NCBI GenBank assembly: GCA_022843805.1
Contig: JALHMY010000080.1
Span: forward strand, 1 to 45,365
Direction: 5' to 3'
DNA length: 45,365 nt
DNA from: Fuerstiella sp.
GTDB lineage: Bacteria > Planctomycetota > Planctomycetia > Planctomycetales > Planctomycetaceae
The notes below the pieces were generated by a model. That model did no database searches. It was not told the DNA's origin and was given only the letters and a program-made list of their open reading frames with translations. Below are positions 23,292 through 32,950 of the stretch, piece after piece. The first letter of the stretch is position 1; the number at the start of each line of letters is the position of its first letter. The translations under genes were made by a program, and so were the position numbers.

Positions 23292-24773
23292 ATGCATGCA
23301 AACAAAAATCTTCTTACACATGCAGGCCGGGAGTTGCTGGACCGTCGTCGATTCTTTGGTCAAACCGTGTCATCTCTCAGTGGAATTGCACTGACGCAGC
23401 TGCTGGCAGAACAGGGTTTGTCTGGCAATGAAAAGCCACTGAGGCCGGCAGTCGATCCGTCGCAGCCGCTTGCTCCCCGGCAGCCGCACGGATTCGCGAA
23501 AGCAAAAAACGTACTTGTGATCTTTTGCGCGGGTGCCTGCAGTCAGCTCGAAACATGGGATTACAAACCTGAACTGATTCGGCAGGATGGCAAACCGATG
23601 CCAGGAGGTCCCGCAGTCACATTTCAGGGGCCGGCTGGCAATCTTGCCAGGCCACAATATCAGTTTCGACCATGTGGTGAGACCGGAAAAATGGTGTCGG
23701 ACATGATTCCGCATCTCGGTCAGCTGGTCGACGATTTCGCCTTTGTGCATACTCTGACCAGCAAAACAAATACACATGGGCCTGCCGAGAACTTTTTATC
23801 AACCGGATTTGTACAGGACGGATTTCCAAGTATCGGGGCGTGGGTGACCTATGCCCTCGGATCAGAGAATCAGAATTTACCCGCGTTTGTGGCAATCCCG
23901 GATCCTCGCGGGATTCCTCAGGCCAGTGTCAACAACTGGGGACCTGGATTTCTTCCCGCAGTCTTTCAGGGAACTGCGTTCAGCAGTACTCAGCCAATTC
24001 GCAACCTGCTGGCTCCTTCAACAATCTCAGCCGATGCCGATCTTGCGGCCCGGGACCTGCTGCGTTTCGTTAATAGCGAACATTTGAAACGCAATCCCGA
24101 TGACAGTGACCTTGCTGCACGCATTGCCAGCTATGAACTGGCCGCACGCATGCAGTTGTCAGTGCCGGAGATCAGCGATTTGTCGACCGAACCGGAACAC
24201 ATTCTCAAAATGTATGGTGCCGATGATCCGTCGGATGACATTCGCAGAAACTACGCAAGAAACTGTATTCTTGCACGTCGACTGATCGAGAAGGGTGTTC
24301 GATTCGTGCAGCTGTTTAACGGAGCGTATGCCAGTGGCGGCCGACTCAACTGGGACGGCCATCAGGCCTTAAGAGAACAGTATGATATTCATGGACGCAT
24401 CATGGATCAGCCGTCAGCAGCTCTGATAAGGGATTTGCGGCAGCGTGGCCTTCTTGAGGATACGGTGGTGGTCTGGTGCACCGAATTTGGCCGTATGCCG
24501 ATGTTTCAGAAGGGGGCTCAGGGACGTGATCATAATCCGAACGGATTCACGGCCGTTCTTACCGGTGCCGGCGTTCGTCGCGGCGTAAGTCACGGAGTGA
24601 CGGATGAACTGGGATTCAAAGCCGTCCAGGACGTCCTGTCGATCCATGATCTGAACGCCACGATTCTGCATTTGCTGGGCCTTGATCACACAAGGCTGAC
24701 CTTTAATCACAATGGTCTTGAGCGTCGTCTGACCGATGTTCATGGCCATATCATTCAACAGATACTGACGTGA
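23292..24773 (+). CDS. DUF1501 family protein
   Basis: A 493-residue member of DUF1501, a sulfatase-like superfamily that is abundant in planctomycetes and usually encoded next to DUF1549/DUF1553 proteins, as it is here. The N-terminus GRELLDRRRFFGQTVSSLSGIA is a Tat-type signal. Landmarks are KNVLVIFCAGACSQLETWDYKPEL, TNTHGPAENFLSTGFV, PNGFTAVLTGAGVRRGVSHGVTDELGF and VHGHIIQQIL at the end. The TEFGRMPMFQ segment with GRDHNP is the metal-site-like core of the family. The TTG at 23244 would add 16 atypical residues, so ATG 23292 is chosen. Exported; activity not experimentally known to me. Confidence 0.93.
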   Translation: MHANKNLLTHAGRELLDRRRFFGQTVSSLSGIALTQLLAEQGLSGNEKPLRPAVDPSQPLAPRQPHGFAKAKNVLVIFCAGACSQLETWDYKPELIRQDGKPMPGGPAVTFQGPAGNLARPQYQFRPCGETGKMVSDMIPHLGQLVDDFAFVHTLTSKTNTHGPAENFLSTGFVQDGFPSIGAWVTYALGSENQNLPAFVAIPDPRGIPQASVNNWGPGFLPAVFQGTAFSSTQPIRNLLAPSTISADADLAARDLLRFVNSEHLKRNPDDSDLAARIASYELAARMQLSVPEISDLSTEPEHILKMYGADDPSDDIRRNYARNCILARRLIEKGVRFVQLFNGAYASGGRLNWDGHQALREQYDIHGRIMDQPSAALIRDLRQRGLLEDTVVVWCTEFGRMPMFQKGAQGRDHNPNGFTAVLTGAGVRRGVSHGVTDELGFKAVQDVLSIHDLNATILHLLGLDHTRLTFNHNGLERRLTDVHGHIIQQILT

Positions 24774-24804
24774 TCAAACACCTCGGTTTTATGGGCCCTG
24801 AATA

Positions 24805-26742
24805 ATGAAACTGGACGCAATTCGCTGTCTGCGCCGGAAGCTCGCGGCCGACACACCTGCCTGGGGGCTGTGGATAACACTGCAGGATGCGAGCATCACC
24901 GAGATGGCTGTTGGGCTGGGTTTCGACTGGATTGTCATTGATGCGGAACATGGTCACCTGGACTGGGGTGATATCGTCGGCCACATTCGTGCGGCCGTCC
25001 GCAGCGAAACAGTGGTCCTTGTCAGAATTGCTGAACTGAATGGCGGGCTGATCAAGCGGGCTCTGGATATTGGAGCCGACGGTGTTGTGGTCCCGTGGAT
25101 TGAAACGGCTGAGCAGCTGCAGCTGGCTCTCGAGTATGCGAAGTACCCGCTCCAGGGTCGCCGTGGAATTGGGGCGGAACGAGCGACCTGCTGGGGGCAC
25201 AGTCTGGCGGAACATACGGAGCAGGCCAATGACCATGTCCTGGTGGTACCAATTCTGGAGTCTGTTGAGGCGGCTGGCCGAATTGAAGAACTCAGTCAGG
25301 TTGATGGTGTCGAAATGTATTTTCTTGGTCCTGCCGATTACTCTTCCACGGCTGGATTTCGGGGACAGTGGGAAGGGCCTGGCGTTGCTGAACAACTTCT
25401 TCATATAAAGGATGTGGTCCGCAGGGCCGGGCGTCATTGCGGCGTGATCGCCACAAGCCAGCAAAACGCACTGGAACGTGAGAAACAGGGATTCCGGATG
25501 ATTGGCACCGGAATGGATGCAAGTCTCCTGGTGCGAGCTCTCCGGTCGATGCTGGCTGGCGTGGGGCGGGACCGGCCACTTCAAACGTCGCTCGATATTC
25601 GGCCGACCGCATCGGATCATTCCGGCGATGGTCAGTCTGCGACGGTGGACTCCACAACGATCGGGACACTCAACGTTCGACCGTTTAGAGTGGGAATGAC
25701 GGCCGATTTTTATGACGCCACCGGACAGCCACGTTATACCGATACTGGACTCTCCATACTGCACTCTGAGCCTGGGATCGAAGTGCTGAATTTCCCGGAA
25801 CATCGTGCCGAAATTTCCTCCGACCAGCTGCAGGGACTCAATGGCGTCATTGTGCTGACACCGCGAGTGACAGCCAGCAGCCTTTCCGACAGTCAGGATC
25901 TCCTGGCAGTTGGCCGGTTTGGAGTTGGATATGACAGTGTGGATGTCGCTGCCTGCACGGCCGCTGATGTGCTGCTTTTTATTACATCCGGTGCGGTCGA
26001 TCACTCAGTTGCGGAAGCCACAATTGGATGGATGCTGGCCCTGAACCACCATATGCGAACGAAGGACAGACTGGTCCGGGAGGGCAGATGGAATGATCGC
26101 AGTCAGTATATGGGAAGCGAGCTGCGCGGCAGGACACTGGGAATTATCGGTTTTGGGGGCATTGGCAGGGCGGTATTGAGAATGTCGCAGGGCTTCGGAA
26201 TGGCGACTCCTCTCGTTTTCGATCCGTATGCAGGTGCTGCGATCATCGAACAGTCAGGAGCACGAGCAGTCAGTCTTGATGAACTGCTGGCTGGTGCCGA
26301 CTTTGTCTCGCTGCATTGTCCCCTGAATGAACAGACGAAGAATCTGATTTCAGCCCGGGAATTGTCGCTCATGAAACCAGGAGCCTGGCTGATTAATACG
26401 GCTCGTGGCGGAATCGTGGACGAAGATGCACTTTATCAGGCACTGTCCAGTGGCCGTCTGGCTGGAGCAGCTCTGGACTGTTTTGCTGTCGAACCAGTTG
26501 TTTCACCAGGCCCCCTGATGCAGCTCGAAAATGTCCTGCTGGCCCCCCATTCGATTGCCTGGACAAACGAACTGTTTCGGGACATTGGACGTGCCGTTTG
26601 TCAGGGCATGGTTGATCTTTTCCATGGCCGTCGTCCGCGCGGCATGGTGAATCCAGAGGTGCTGGAACGGCCAGGATTTCAAAAGAAGTGGCAGCGGCTC
26701 AGGAGCCCTTCTGAGGCCATAACACCGTTGCGCACTCTGTGA
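24805..26742 (+). CDS. Fusion: HpcH/HpaI aldolase - D-2-hydroxyacid dehydrogenase
   Basis: One 645-residue frame carries two complete enzymes. Residues 1-258 form a class II HpcH/HpaI aldolase: catalytic H49 in DAEHGHLDW, R74 in VRIAELN, and metal ligands E152 (PILESVEAAG) and D178 (LGPADYS). Such enzymes split 4-hydroxy-2-oxoacids into pyruvate or a related oxoacid and an aldehyde. A linker covers about 259-292. Residues 293-620 form a D-isomer 2-hydroxyacid dehydrogenase: NAD motif GFGGIG (449-454), R534 in NTARGG, E563 in FAVEP and H582 in APHS. The second domain could reduce the released 2-oxoacid or prepare substrate for the first. No stop or frameshift separates the parts. It lies 31 bp after the DUF1501 gene and 79 bp before a lactonase-like gene, suggesting sugar-acid catabolism. 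Cytoplasmic. Confidence 0.93.
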   Translation: MKLDAIRCLRRKLAADTPAWGLWITLQDASITEMAVGLGFDWIVIDAEHGHLDWGDIVGHIRAAVRSETVVLVRIAELNGGLIKRALDIGADGVVVPWIETAEQLQLALEYAKYPLQGRRGIGAERATCWGHSLAEHTEQANDHVLVVPILESVEAAGRIEELSQVDGVEMYFLGPADYSSTAGFRGQWEGPGVAEQLLHIKDVVRRAGRHCGVIATSQQNALEREKQGFRMIGTGMDASLLVRALRSMLAGVGRDRPLQTSLDIRPTASDHSGDGQSATVDSTTIGTLNVRPFRVGMTADFYDATGQPRYTDTGLSILHSEPGIEVLNFPEHRAEISSDQLQGLNGVIVLTPRVTASSLSDSQDLLAVGRFGVGYDSVDVAACTAADVLLFITSGAVDHSVAEATIGWMLALNHHMRTKDRLVREGRWNDRSQYMGSELRGRTLGIIGFGGIGRAVLRMSQGFGMATPLVFDPYAGAAIIEQSGARAVSLDELLAGADFVSLHCPLNEQTKNLISARELSLMKPGAWLINTARGGIVDEDALYQALSSGRLAGAALDCFAVEPVVSPGPLMQLENVLLAPHSIAWTNELFRDIGRAVCQGMVDLFHGRRPRGMVNPEVLERPGFQKKWQRLRSPSEAITPLRTL

Positions 26743-26821
26743 TGCCGACGGACGTATACCTCCTGGAGTATGAGTAGAGTATTGGATTTGCAGCTCGTTT
26801 TATTCTGAATGGGAGCTTTTT

Positions 26822-27934
26822 ATGAACAAGGCTGACAGATGTGCATGGGCGAAGAAAAGTTTGTGGGCTCAGAAGGCCGTCCTGATTTCCCTTTTCTGGG
26901 TAGTAGCCGGGCCTCAGCAGTTGTATTCGCAGGAGTCGGCCGGACCCATTGTTCCGGCTGACGCTAAGCTGGAAAAGTTGTTTGAAGGTCATGTGCTGAC
27001 TGAAGGCGTGTCAGTGGCACCCGACGGGATGGTGTACTTCAGCGAGATCACCTTTTCCCACGTAGCGCGAGATGAACAGGGCGCCATTGAGGCCGGTCAT
27101 ATCTGGCGTTTTGATCCATCCACGGGAAAGACGTCAATTTTTCGTTCTCCCAGCGGGATGTCAAATGGGATCAAGTTTGACGCTTACGGTCGGATGCTTG
27201 TGGCTGAAGGTGCAGACTTTGGAGGGAGGCGAGTAACGCGGACCGATATGAAAACCGGCAAGACCTTTATTGTTGCATCCATGTTCGAGGGTCGGCCTCT
27301 GAATTCACCCAATGACATTACGATTGATGAAAAGGGGCGAATTTACTTCAGCGACCCCCGTTACCTTGGATACGAATCCATTGATCAGCCAGTCGTGGGA
27401 GTTTACCGAATTGACCTCGACGGATCACTTCATCGCATTATCTCTGATGCGGGAAAGGCCAACGGCGTGTGCGTCTCGCCTGACCAGAAGACTCTGTATG
27501 TTGTCAGTAACGAAAATGGGGCAACGTCGATTGATCGACTGAATCGAGGAGATGCATCACAGGCAGACAAAGTGACCACACCTCTTCGAAAAGGGCTGAT
27601 GGCGCTGCTGGCTTACGACCTGTCGCCGGAAGGAAATGCCACCTTTCGGCGGGTTCTGGTGGACTACTCACCGTTTGACGGGCCTGACGGACTTACCTGC
27701 GACAAAGACGGAAATCTGTATGTCGCTGTCCGGGCAGAAAACCGTCCGGGAATCTGCGTCTATTCGCCCGAAGGTAAGGAACTTGCCTATATCAAAACGG
27801 AAGTGCCCACAAATGTGGGATTTGGGAGAAGCGGATTTGGGAGCGATGGTGGCAAAGTGCTGTACATCACGGCAGGTTCCAGCCTGTATCGAATTAAAGT
27901 GAACCGTGAGGGTTATCATTTACCTCTTAAATAG
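26822..27934 (+). CDS. Exported SMP-30/gluconolactonase-like protein
   Basis: A 370-residue six-bladed beta-propeller of the SMP-30/gluconolactonase/LRE-like family. A signal-type segment (about residues 17-37, KAVLISLFWVVAGPQQLYSQ) precedes the domain. The metal-site landmarks are LTEGVSVAPDGMVYFSEI with the first-blade Glu, PLNSPNDITIDEKGRIYFSDPRY with Asn and Asp, and NGVCVSPDQKTLYVVSNE. The family opens sugar lactones to aldonic acids. Following the aldolase-dehydrogenase fusion by 79 bp, it could make the acid that the fusion then processes, although it acts outside the cytoplasm. Its true substrate is unknown. Confidence 0.9.
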   Translation: MNKADRCAWAKKSLWAQKAVLISLFWVVAGPQQLYSQESAGPIVPADAKLEKLFEGHVLTEGVSVAPDGMVYFSEITFSHVARDEQGAIEAGHIWRFDPSTGKTSIFRSPSGMSNGIKFDAYGRMLVAEGADFGGRRVTRTDMKTGKTFIVASMFEGRPLNSPNDITIDEKGRIYFSDPRYLGYESIDQPVVGVYRIDLDGSLHRIISDAGKANGVCVSPDQKTLYVVSNENGATSIDRLNRGDASQADKVTTPLRKGLMALLAYDLSPEGNATFRRVLVDYSPFDGPDGLTCDKDGNLYVAVRAENRPGICVYSPEGKELAYIKTEVPTNVGFGRSGFGSDGGKVLYITAGSSLYRIKVNREGYHLPLK

Positions 27935-28145
27935 CAGCATCAGCATTTCCGGGCAAATCAGAGATGTGAACCCACGTACAATTCGATTCTGAATGCCGCT
28001 GACGGTAAAAACTGAAGGCGGCCATTCAATGGCATTCGTTTGACTTGCGATGGGGAACAGTTTGTGTTGTGATGGGTGAAAAGCGGTGTTGGGCGGAAAG
28101 ACCCTGAAATATCCGAACGCGAATCGATCAGAGAGAAGAAGCAAA

Positions 28146-29180
28146 ATGCCTTCACAGGAACCAGTGGTCGTGATACGCGACCTGTCCAAGCATTATGGGG
28201 AATTCATTGCTCTTGATCGTCTGACACTGACGCTGGAAAGAGGCAATATTCTGGGGTTCATTGGCCCGAATGGGGCAGGAAAAACGACGACAATTCGAAT
28301 ATTGGTCGGTCTTTCTCGCCCCACATCCGGCTCAGCCACCATTGCCGGAGCCGATTGTGTTCGCGATTTGCACAAGGTTCGGCGACTGGTCGGCTATATG
28401 CCCGATAAGTTTGGCTCGTATGACAACATGCGAGTGCGGGAGTATCTGGACTTTTTCGGTGCCGCGTTTGGAATCCGGCGGCGTGAACGCCAGAAACGTA
28501 TTGCTCAGGTGCTTGACCTGACCAACGCAACATGGATGCAGGACCGATTTGTTGAGAGTCTGAGCCATGGGATGCAGCAGCGAATCGGGCTTGCTCGAAC
28601 CCTTCTGCACAATCCCGAAGTGCTGATTCTTGACGAACCGGCGAATGGACTGGATCCGGAAGCCCGAATCGAAATGCGTGAAATTCTTCTGAGGCTGGCA
28701 TCAGAAGGCCGTACATTGATCGTAACGAGTCACATTCTTCCTGAACTGTCGCGCATTTGTAATCTTGTGGCGATTGTTGCGGGAGGAAAACTGCGTGCCA
28801 TGGGTACACTGGCCGAGGTCACTCGCGAGCTTTCCCAGAAACAGACGATCGAAATTCAGTTTCTTAATGCGAGCAGGCTGGAGGCAGCCAGTCAGAGGGT
28901 TCAGCAAATCCTGGGACAGGAGACTGAGCTGACGATATCTGCAGCAGAATCAATCGTCCGATGCCGAACATCAGCAGGCGAGGAGAAGCTGTCCGGACTG
29001 CTGCGGACTCTGATCACGGAAGGATTTGAGATTTCGCAGTTCCGTGAAGTCGCAGGCGATCTTGAAGAAGCGTTCATCTCCGCAGCCCGGGAAGCGGATG
29101 CAGAGCGAGCGGCAGCAAGTGGCCGTTCAGCCAGCGCACCGGTTTCGTCGAAGGGTGTTGCGGCGGAGGTCACAGTATAA
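28146..29180 (+). CDS. ABC transporter ATP-binding protein
   Basis: A 344-residue ATPase with Walker A GPNGAGKTT (40-48), the Q-loop region around YMPDKFGSYDNM, signature LSHGMQQ (139-145), Walker B VLILDEP (159-165) and H-loop TSH. The C-terminal extension (about 225-344) is the sort found in ABC-2 exporters of the CcmA/DRA family. It energises the permease encoded next: its TAA stop overlaps the permease ATG by one base (TAATG). The start at 28146 follows a GAGAGAAGAAG site; the in-frame TTG at 28086 is rejected. Substrate unknown. Confidence 0.95.
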   Translation: MPSQEPVVVIRDLSKHYGEFIALDRLTLTLERGNILGFIGPNGAGKTTTIRILVGLSRPTSGSATIAGADCVRDLHKVRRLVGYMPDKFGSYDNMRVREYLDFFGAAFGIRRRERQKRIAQVLDLTNATWMQDRFVESLSHGMQQRIGLARTLLHNPEVLILDEPANGLDPEARIEMREILLRLASEGRTLIVTSHILPELSRICNLVAIVAGGKLRAMGTLAEVTRELSQKQTIEIQFLNASRLEAASQRVQQILGQETELTISAAESIVRCRTSAGEEKLSGLLRTLITEGFEISQFREVAGDLEEAFISAAREADAERAAASGRSASAPVSSKGVAAEVTV

Positions 29181-30841
29181 TGGGCAGCATCGTAATCATC
29201 GAACGCGAACTGCTGGCGATGTTGCGCAGTCGCCGAACTCTGGCGATTCTGACAGCGGTCGCCATGACGTTTGCCGCAGTTGTAATTCTGAAATGGCCCA
29301 CCAGCGGTATCGTGGATCTCTCCGGAAGTCAGGCTCGCCTGGTTTTTCACTGGCTGACATACGCCATGATGACTGCGACATTGCTGATCATTCCCGTGTT
29401 TCCTGCGACCTCACTGGTTAGAGAAGTGCGGGGACGAACTCTCGAGCTGCTGTTGAATTCTCCTCTTTCACGAACTTCCATCTTTCTTGGAAAGGTGGGG
29501 GCGATGATGGGGTTTGTGGGCATGCTGCTGTTTGCCACGCTGCCCGCGATGGCCTGCTGTTACCTGATGGGAGGGGTATCACTTTCCAAGGATGTTCTGC
29601 AGGTCTATTCGTTTCTGCTGGTGGTCAGTCTGGAGCTTGTTGTTATTGGCCTGCTTGTGGGAACGTGGTGTCGTTCGACGGAGGCGGCTCTGCGATGGAG
29701 CTACGGAATCACATTTGCCGTTGCTGTGGTCGCGATTTTCCCAAACTACTTTCTTCAGGGCGGCGCCAGCATATTTGCTGATGCGGCTGGCTGGCTGCGA
29801 ATGATCTCCCCAATACCCGCACTGATGAAAATCGTCAGTGTTGAGTCACTTGGGGGCACCGGTATTATGGAATATCGCGATGTACTTCGATGGTATCTGT
29901 TTTTTGCAGCCGTCGTGATCATTGGCGGAGCTGTTGTGGTCATCAGCCGACTGAGCCATGCTCTGCTGGATCGATCCCGATCACAGGGGCTGATTACGGA
30001 TGATCGTTCGGCTTCGGTAAAGGCGGCTCGGCGAGTATTCTTCCTGATCGACCCGCAGAAACGATCTGCCGGGATTCCATGGCTGCTGAATCCGGTGATG
30101 GTGAAGGAATTTCGCAGTCGGCAGTTTGGCCGTTTGCACTGGCTGCTGCGACTGGTTGCCGGCTGTGCAGTGATGTCGCTGATGCTGACTCTGGCCACAA
30201 CGGTTGGTACGATTGACTGGGGTGTGGAGTCAATTGGCGGTCTGATTATTATTCTTCAGGTGGCGTTAATTGTGCTGCTGACACCCGGACTCGCCGGAGG
30301 CATGATTGCCGGTGAAATTGAAAGTGGCGGATGGAACCTGCTGCGAGTGACTCCGATGACGGCTGGAGGGATCCTGCGTGGAAAACTGATCAGTGTGTGC
30401 ATTACTCTGGCTCTGCTGCTGTGTGCAACACTGCCTGGTTATGGCATCATTATGCTGATTAAACCGGTACTTCGCGAACAGGTGGTGCAGGTTCTGATCA
30501 GTCTTGTTATGGCCGCTTTTGTGTCGATGCTGATGAGTGCGACGATTAGCAGCTTTTTCAGAACAACGGCTGCAGCAACCACCGTTTCGTATGCCACTCT
30601 GATCCTTATGTTCGCCGGACCAATGCTGATCTGGATCAACAGAGACGCTCCTTTTGGGCATGATCTCGTGGAGCGTACTCTGATGCTGAATCCGCTGGCG
30701 GCCGCGCTGAATGCGATGAGGACACCCGGCTTTGAATCTTATGAACTGATTCCTGCGGCATGGTATACAGCGGGCGCTTTGTGCGCCGCTCTGGTTGTAA
30801 TCCTGTACGTTCGCATCTGGCGGATCAGCCGAGCGGACTGA
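29180..30841 (+). CDS. ABC-2 type permease, double-length
   Basis: A 553-residue membrane protein with about twelve hydrophobic segments in two sets. The first half runs about 20-255 and begins IVIIERELLAMLRSRRTLAIL. The second runs about 290-550 and begins INPVMVKEFRSRQFGR-like (WLLNPVMVKEFRSRQFG). Each half opens with the amphipathic ExR-type helix of ABC-2 permeases, so the protein looks like a tandem of two permease halves, able to form a transporter from one chain. It is translationally coupled to the ATPase (one-base overlap). The export substrate cannot be told from sequence. Confidence 0.92.
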   Translation: MGSIVIIERELLAMLRSRRTLAILTAVAMTFAAVVILKWPTSGIVDLSGSQARLVFHWLTYAMMTATLLIIPVFPATSLVREVRGRTLELLLNSPLSRTSIFLGKVGAMMGFVGMLLFATLPAMACCYLMGGVSLSKDVLQVYSFLLVVSLELVVIGLLVGTWCRSTEAALRWSYGITFAVAVVAIFPNYFLQGGASIFADAAGWLRMISPIPALMKIVSVESLGGTGIMEYRDVLRWYLFFAAVVIIGGAVVVISRLSHALLDRSRSQGLITDDRSASVKAARRVFFLIDPQKRSAGIPWLLNPVMVKEFRSRQFGRLHWLLRLVAGCAVMSLMLTLATTVGTIDWGVESIGGLIIILQVALIVLLTPGLAGGMIAGEIESGGWNLLRVTPMTAGGILRGKLISVCITLALLLCATLPGYGIIMLIKPVLREQVVQVLISLVMAAFVSMLMSATISSFFRTTAAATTVSYATLILMFAGPMLIWINRDAPFGHDLVERTLMLNPLAAALNAMRTPGFESYELIPAAWYTAGALCAALVVILYVRIWRISRAD

Positions 30842-30933
30842 TGATCGGGATGCTGAACTCGTGTGTAAATCAATTCGGCTGAAGCCATGAACGAAATCGT
30901 CGTCGGATTCAGATTTAGAGAAGAGTGCGTTGC

Positions 30934-32883
30934 ATGAAACACCGTTTTTCCGAGTCTCGGGTGTTCTCCGGACGGGGCTTTGCCGAAATCGTTTTTCGTT
31001 CCGTTCTGGTTCTCCTGCCAGTCCTGGCGGGTATGGTTCGGGCAGATGAATTCGAACTTACGCTGCCATCAGGCAACTATCAGGGTCCGCTGGAGATTCC
31101 GGCAATTTCCCGGTTTGTCAGTCTGCCAATGCGGATGGATCTGGAACCAAAGCTGGTTCGTTCGGGTCGCGATTTTTCGATGAATCCGCAGCACATTAGC
31201 CTGTTCGACAAGGTATTGCGCGAATCAGGTGACTCTGAGCTTCTGGAAACGGCAGCGCTGTCCATCCTCAGAATCGTAAAGTACGAACTGGAAGACGTCA
31301 GTTCTTCGCTGGATGTCATCGCAAAGCATATGAAGGAAACAAAGAGCATCCGTATGCGGCAAATTTGTGCTCAGGTGCTTGCCCAGTCGAACCACCAGGA
31401 GTCGGCTGGTGATTTACTTGAGTTCTGCAGGAATGCCGGTGATGGATTTCAGCTGTCCGTCGAGCCCGCTTTGATTCGATGGAAATATGCGCCCGCTGAA
31501 GAGGTGTGGCTGAAGCGGCTCGAGAATCCGAATGTCACACAGACAGCCATGAGACTCGCCTGTGAAGGACTTGCCGCACTGAAGACACAAAACAGTCTGT
31601 CAAAGCTGAACGAGCTGCTTCGGAACAAAAGACAAACGATGGGCAAACGATTGTCAGCCGCGAAAGCCATCGCCGACATTGACCCTGCTCTGGGGGCGCA
31701 GGAGGCATCTGCGTTTCGAAATGGAGCAGTGCATGAAAAACTGCTGGGAGTTAGTCTGCTCAGTAATCGTGATCCAAAGTGTCTTGAGCAACTGGTCGAC
31801 TACCTGCACGACCCGTCGCTCGGAGTTGCTGCTGCCGCATGGAAATCAATGCAGCAGATGGACTCTGCGAGGCTTGTCGAGCATCTTGACAAAGGGCGAA
31901 AACATGAGGATGCAGGGGTGCGAATGGTCTCGGCACAGGTAATCCAGCAGTTTCCTGATGCTCAGCGATGTGTGTGGCTAAGCGAGATGATCAGCGACTA
32001 CCACCTGGAAGTCAGAAATCAGGCCAGACGTTCTCTGGTTACGATTGCTGACAATAACGCGGAGCTTCGACAGCAGATCCGGTCAGCCGCTGAGTCCAGA
32101 ATTGAAGGCGATCCAAAGGACTGGCAGGGCATTGAACAGTCGCTGGTGATACTTGGTCAGCTGTTTGCGGATGGAAACTCGGCACGCTGCGTGCCTCTGA
32201 TGTCCCACGATCGGGCGGAAGTCCGGGTAACGGCGGCATGGCTGCTGCATTTATTCCCGGACGAGGCCGTTCTGGAGCCCATGCTTGACTGGCTTCATCG
32301 CTGTGAAGCGGCGTTCGAGGGTGCACTTCGGCACGAGGATGTTTCGAAGATGGGTATTCAGCTGGAGTTTGCTTACCTCCAGATGGCCCACATTATTCAG
32401 CTGGCCGGACTTCTGCGAGCGAAAGGCGAGCAGCAATTTCTTGAGAAGAACTTCAATATGAATGGTGCCGTGGGAGGCAGCATTAAACGAAGTGCGGCAA
32501 TGTGGGCTATGGGTTTGATCAACGAAGACAGCGGTAATCAGGAACTGGCCGGAAAGTACACATCAAGGATCCTGCAGCGTAATACAATGCCTGAAGAAGC
32601 GCTGGATGTCCGTCAAAAATCGGTTTTGGGACTGGGAATGATCCGGTCTGTACCGTCTGAGGAGATCATGACCGGCGCTTATCAGCTGGATCCACCGCCC
32701 AGTCTGATCCCGCAGGCTGCCAGATGGTCCCTGGCACGGATTGCAAAGCCCGTACCACCGCCAGTCCCGGCCGAAAAGGTGTTTATTGGCGGCTGGAAAC
32801 TCAATCCAATCTCTGGAAACTCAGCAACGGCGGCTCCTCCTGATGCCGGTGAAGCGGCTCCAAAAGAACAGGCAGCTCCCTGA
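30934..32883 (+). CDS. Exported HEAT-like repeat protein
   Basis: A 649-residue protein with a signal peptide (about residues 1-36, FRSVLVLLPVLAGMVRA). A short N-terminal beta region follows (DEFELTLPSGNYQGPLEIPAI). Residues about 80-590 are helical repeats of HEAT/armadillo type, with recurring patterns such as MRLACEGLAALKTQNSLSKL, VRMVSAQVIQQFPDAQ and VRVTAAWLLHLFPDEAV. A Pro/Ala-rich tail closes it (PPVPAEK to the end, APPDAGEAAPKEQAAP). Start ATG 30934 follows GAAGAG at eight bases; the GTG at 30925 adds three residues. The gene follows the ABC permease by 92 bp on the same strand and may be part of the same export machinery. Function unknown. Confidence 0.87.
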   Translation: MKHRFSESRVFSGRGFAEIVFRSVLVLLPVLAGMVRADEFELTLPSGNYQGPLEIPAISRFVSLPMRMDLEPKLVRSGRDFSMNPQHISLFDKVLRESGDSELLETAALSILRIVKYELEDVSSSLDVIAKHMKETKSIRMRQICAQVLAQSNHQESAGDLLEFCRNAGDGFQLSVEPALIRWKYAPAEEVWLKRLENPNVTQTAMRLACEGLAALKTQNSLSKLNELLRNKRQTMGKRLSAAKAIADIDPALGAQEASAFRNGAVHEKLLGVSLLSNRDPKCLEQLVDYLHDPSLGVAAAAWKSMQQMDSARLVEHLDKGRKHEDAGVRMVSAQVIQQFPDAQRCVWLSEMISDYHLEVRNQARRSLVTIADNNAELRQQIRSAAESRIEGDPKDWQGIEQSLVILGQLFADGNSARCVPLMSHDRAEVRVTAAWLLHLFPDEAVLEPMLDWLHRCEAAFEGALRHEDVSKMGIQLEFAYLQMAHIIQLAGLLRAKGEQQFLEKNFNMNGAVGGSIKRSAAMWAMGLINEDSGNQELAGKYTSRILQRNTMPEEALDVRQKSVLGLGMIRSVPSEEIMTGAYQLDPPPSLIPQAARWSLARIAKPVPPPVPAEKVFIGGWKLNPISGNSATAAPPDAGEAAPKEQAAP

Positions 32884-32950
32884 CGGGCAACAACGATTCC
32901 GGTTACCAGCCTTGCTGTTCTTTGCTGTGTGCAGCGTTGGTGCAGCGTTC

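Noticed and set aside
24751..26004. 417-codon minus-strand ORF opposite the aldolase-dehydrogenase
   Set aside because: The sense strand encodes two complete enzymes; the antisense product is rich in Cys, His, Arg and Gln with no recognisable domain.
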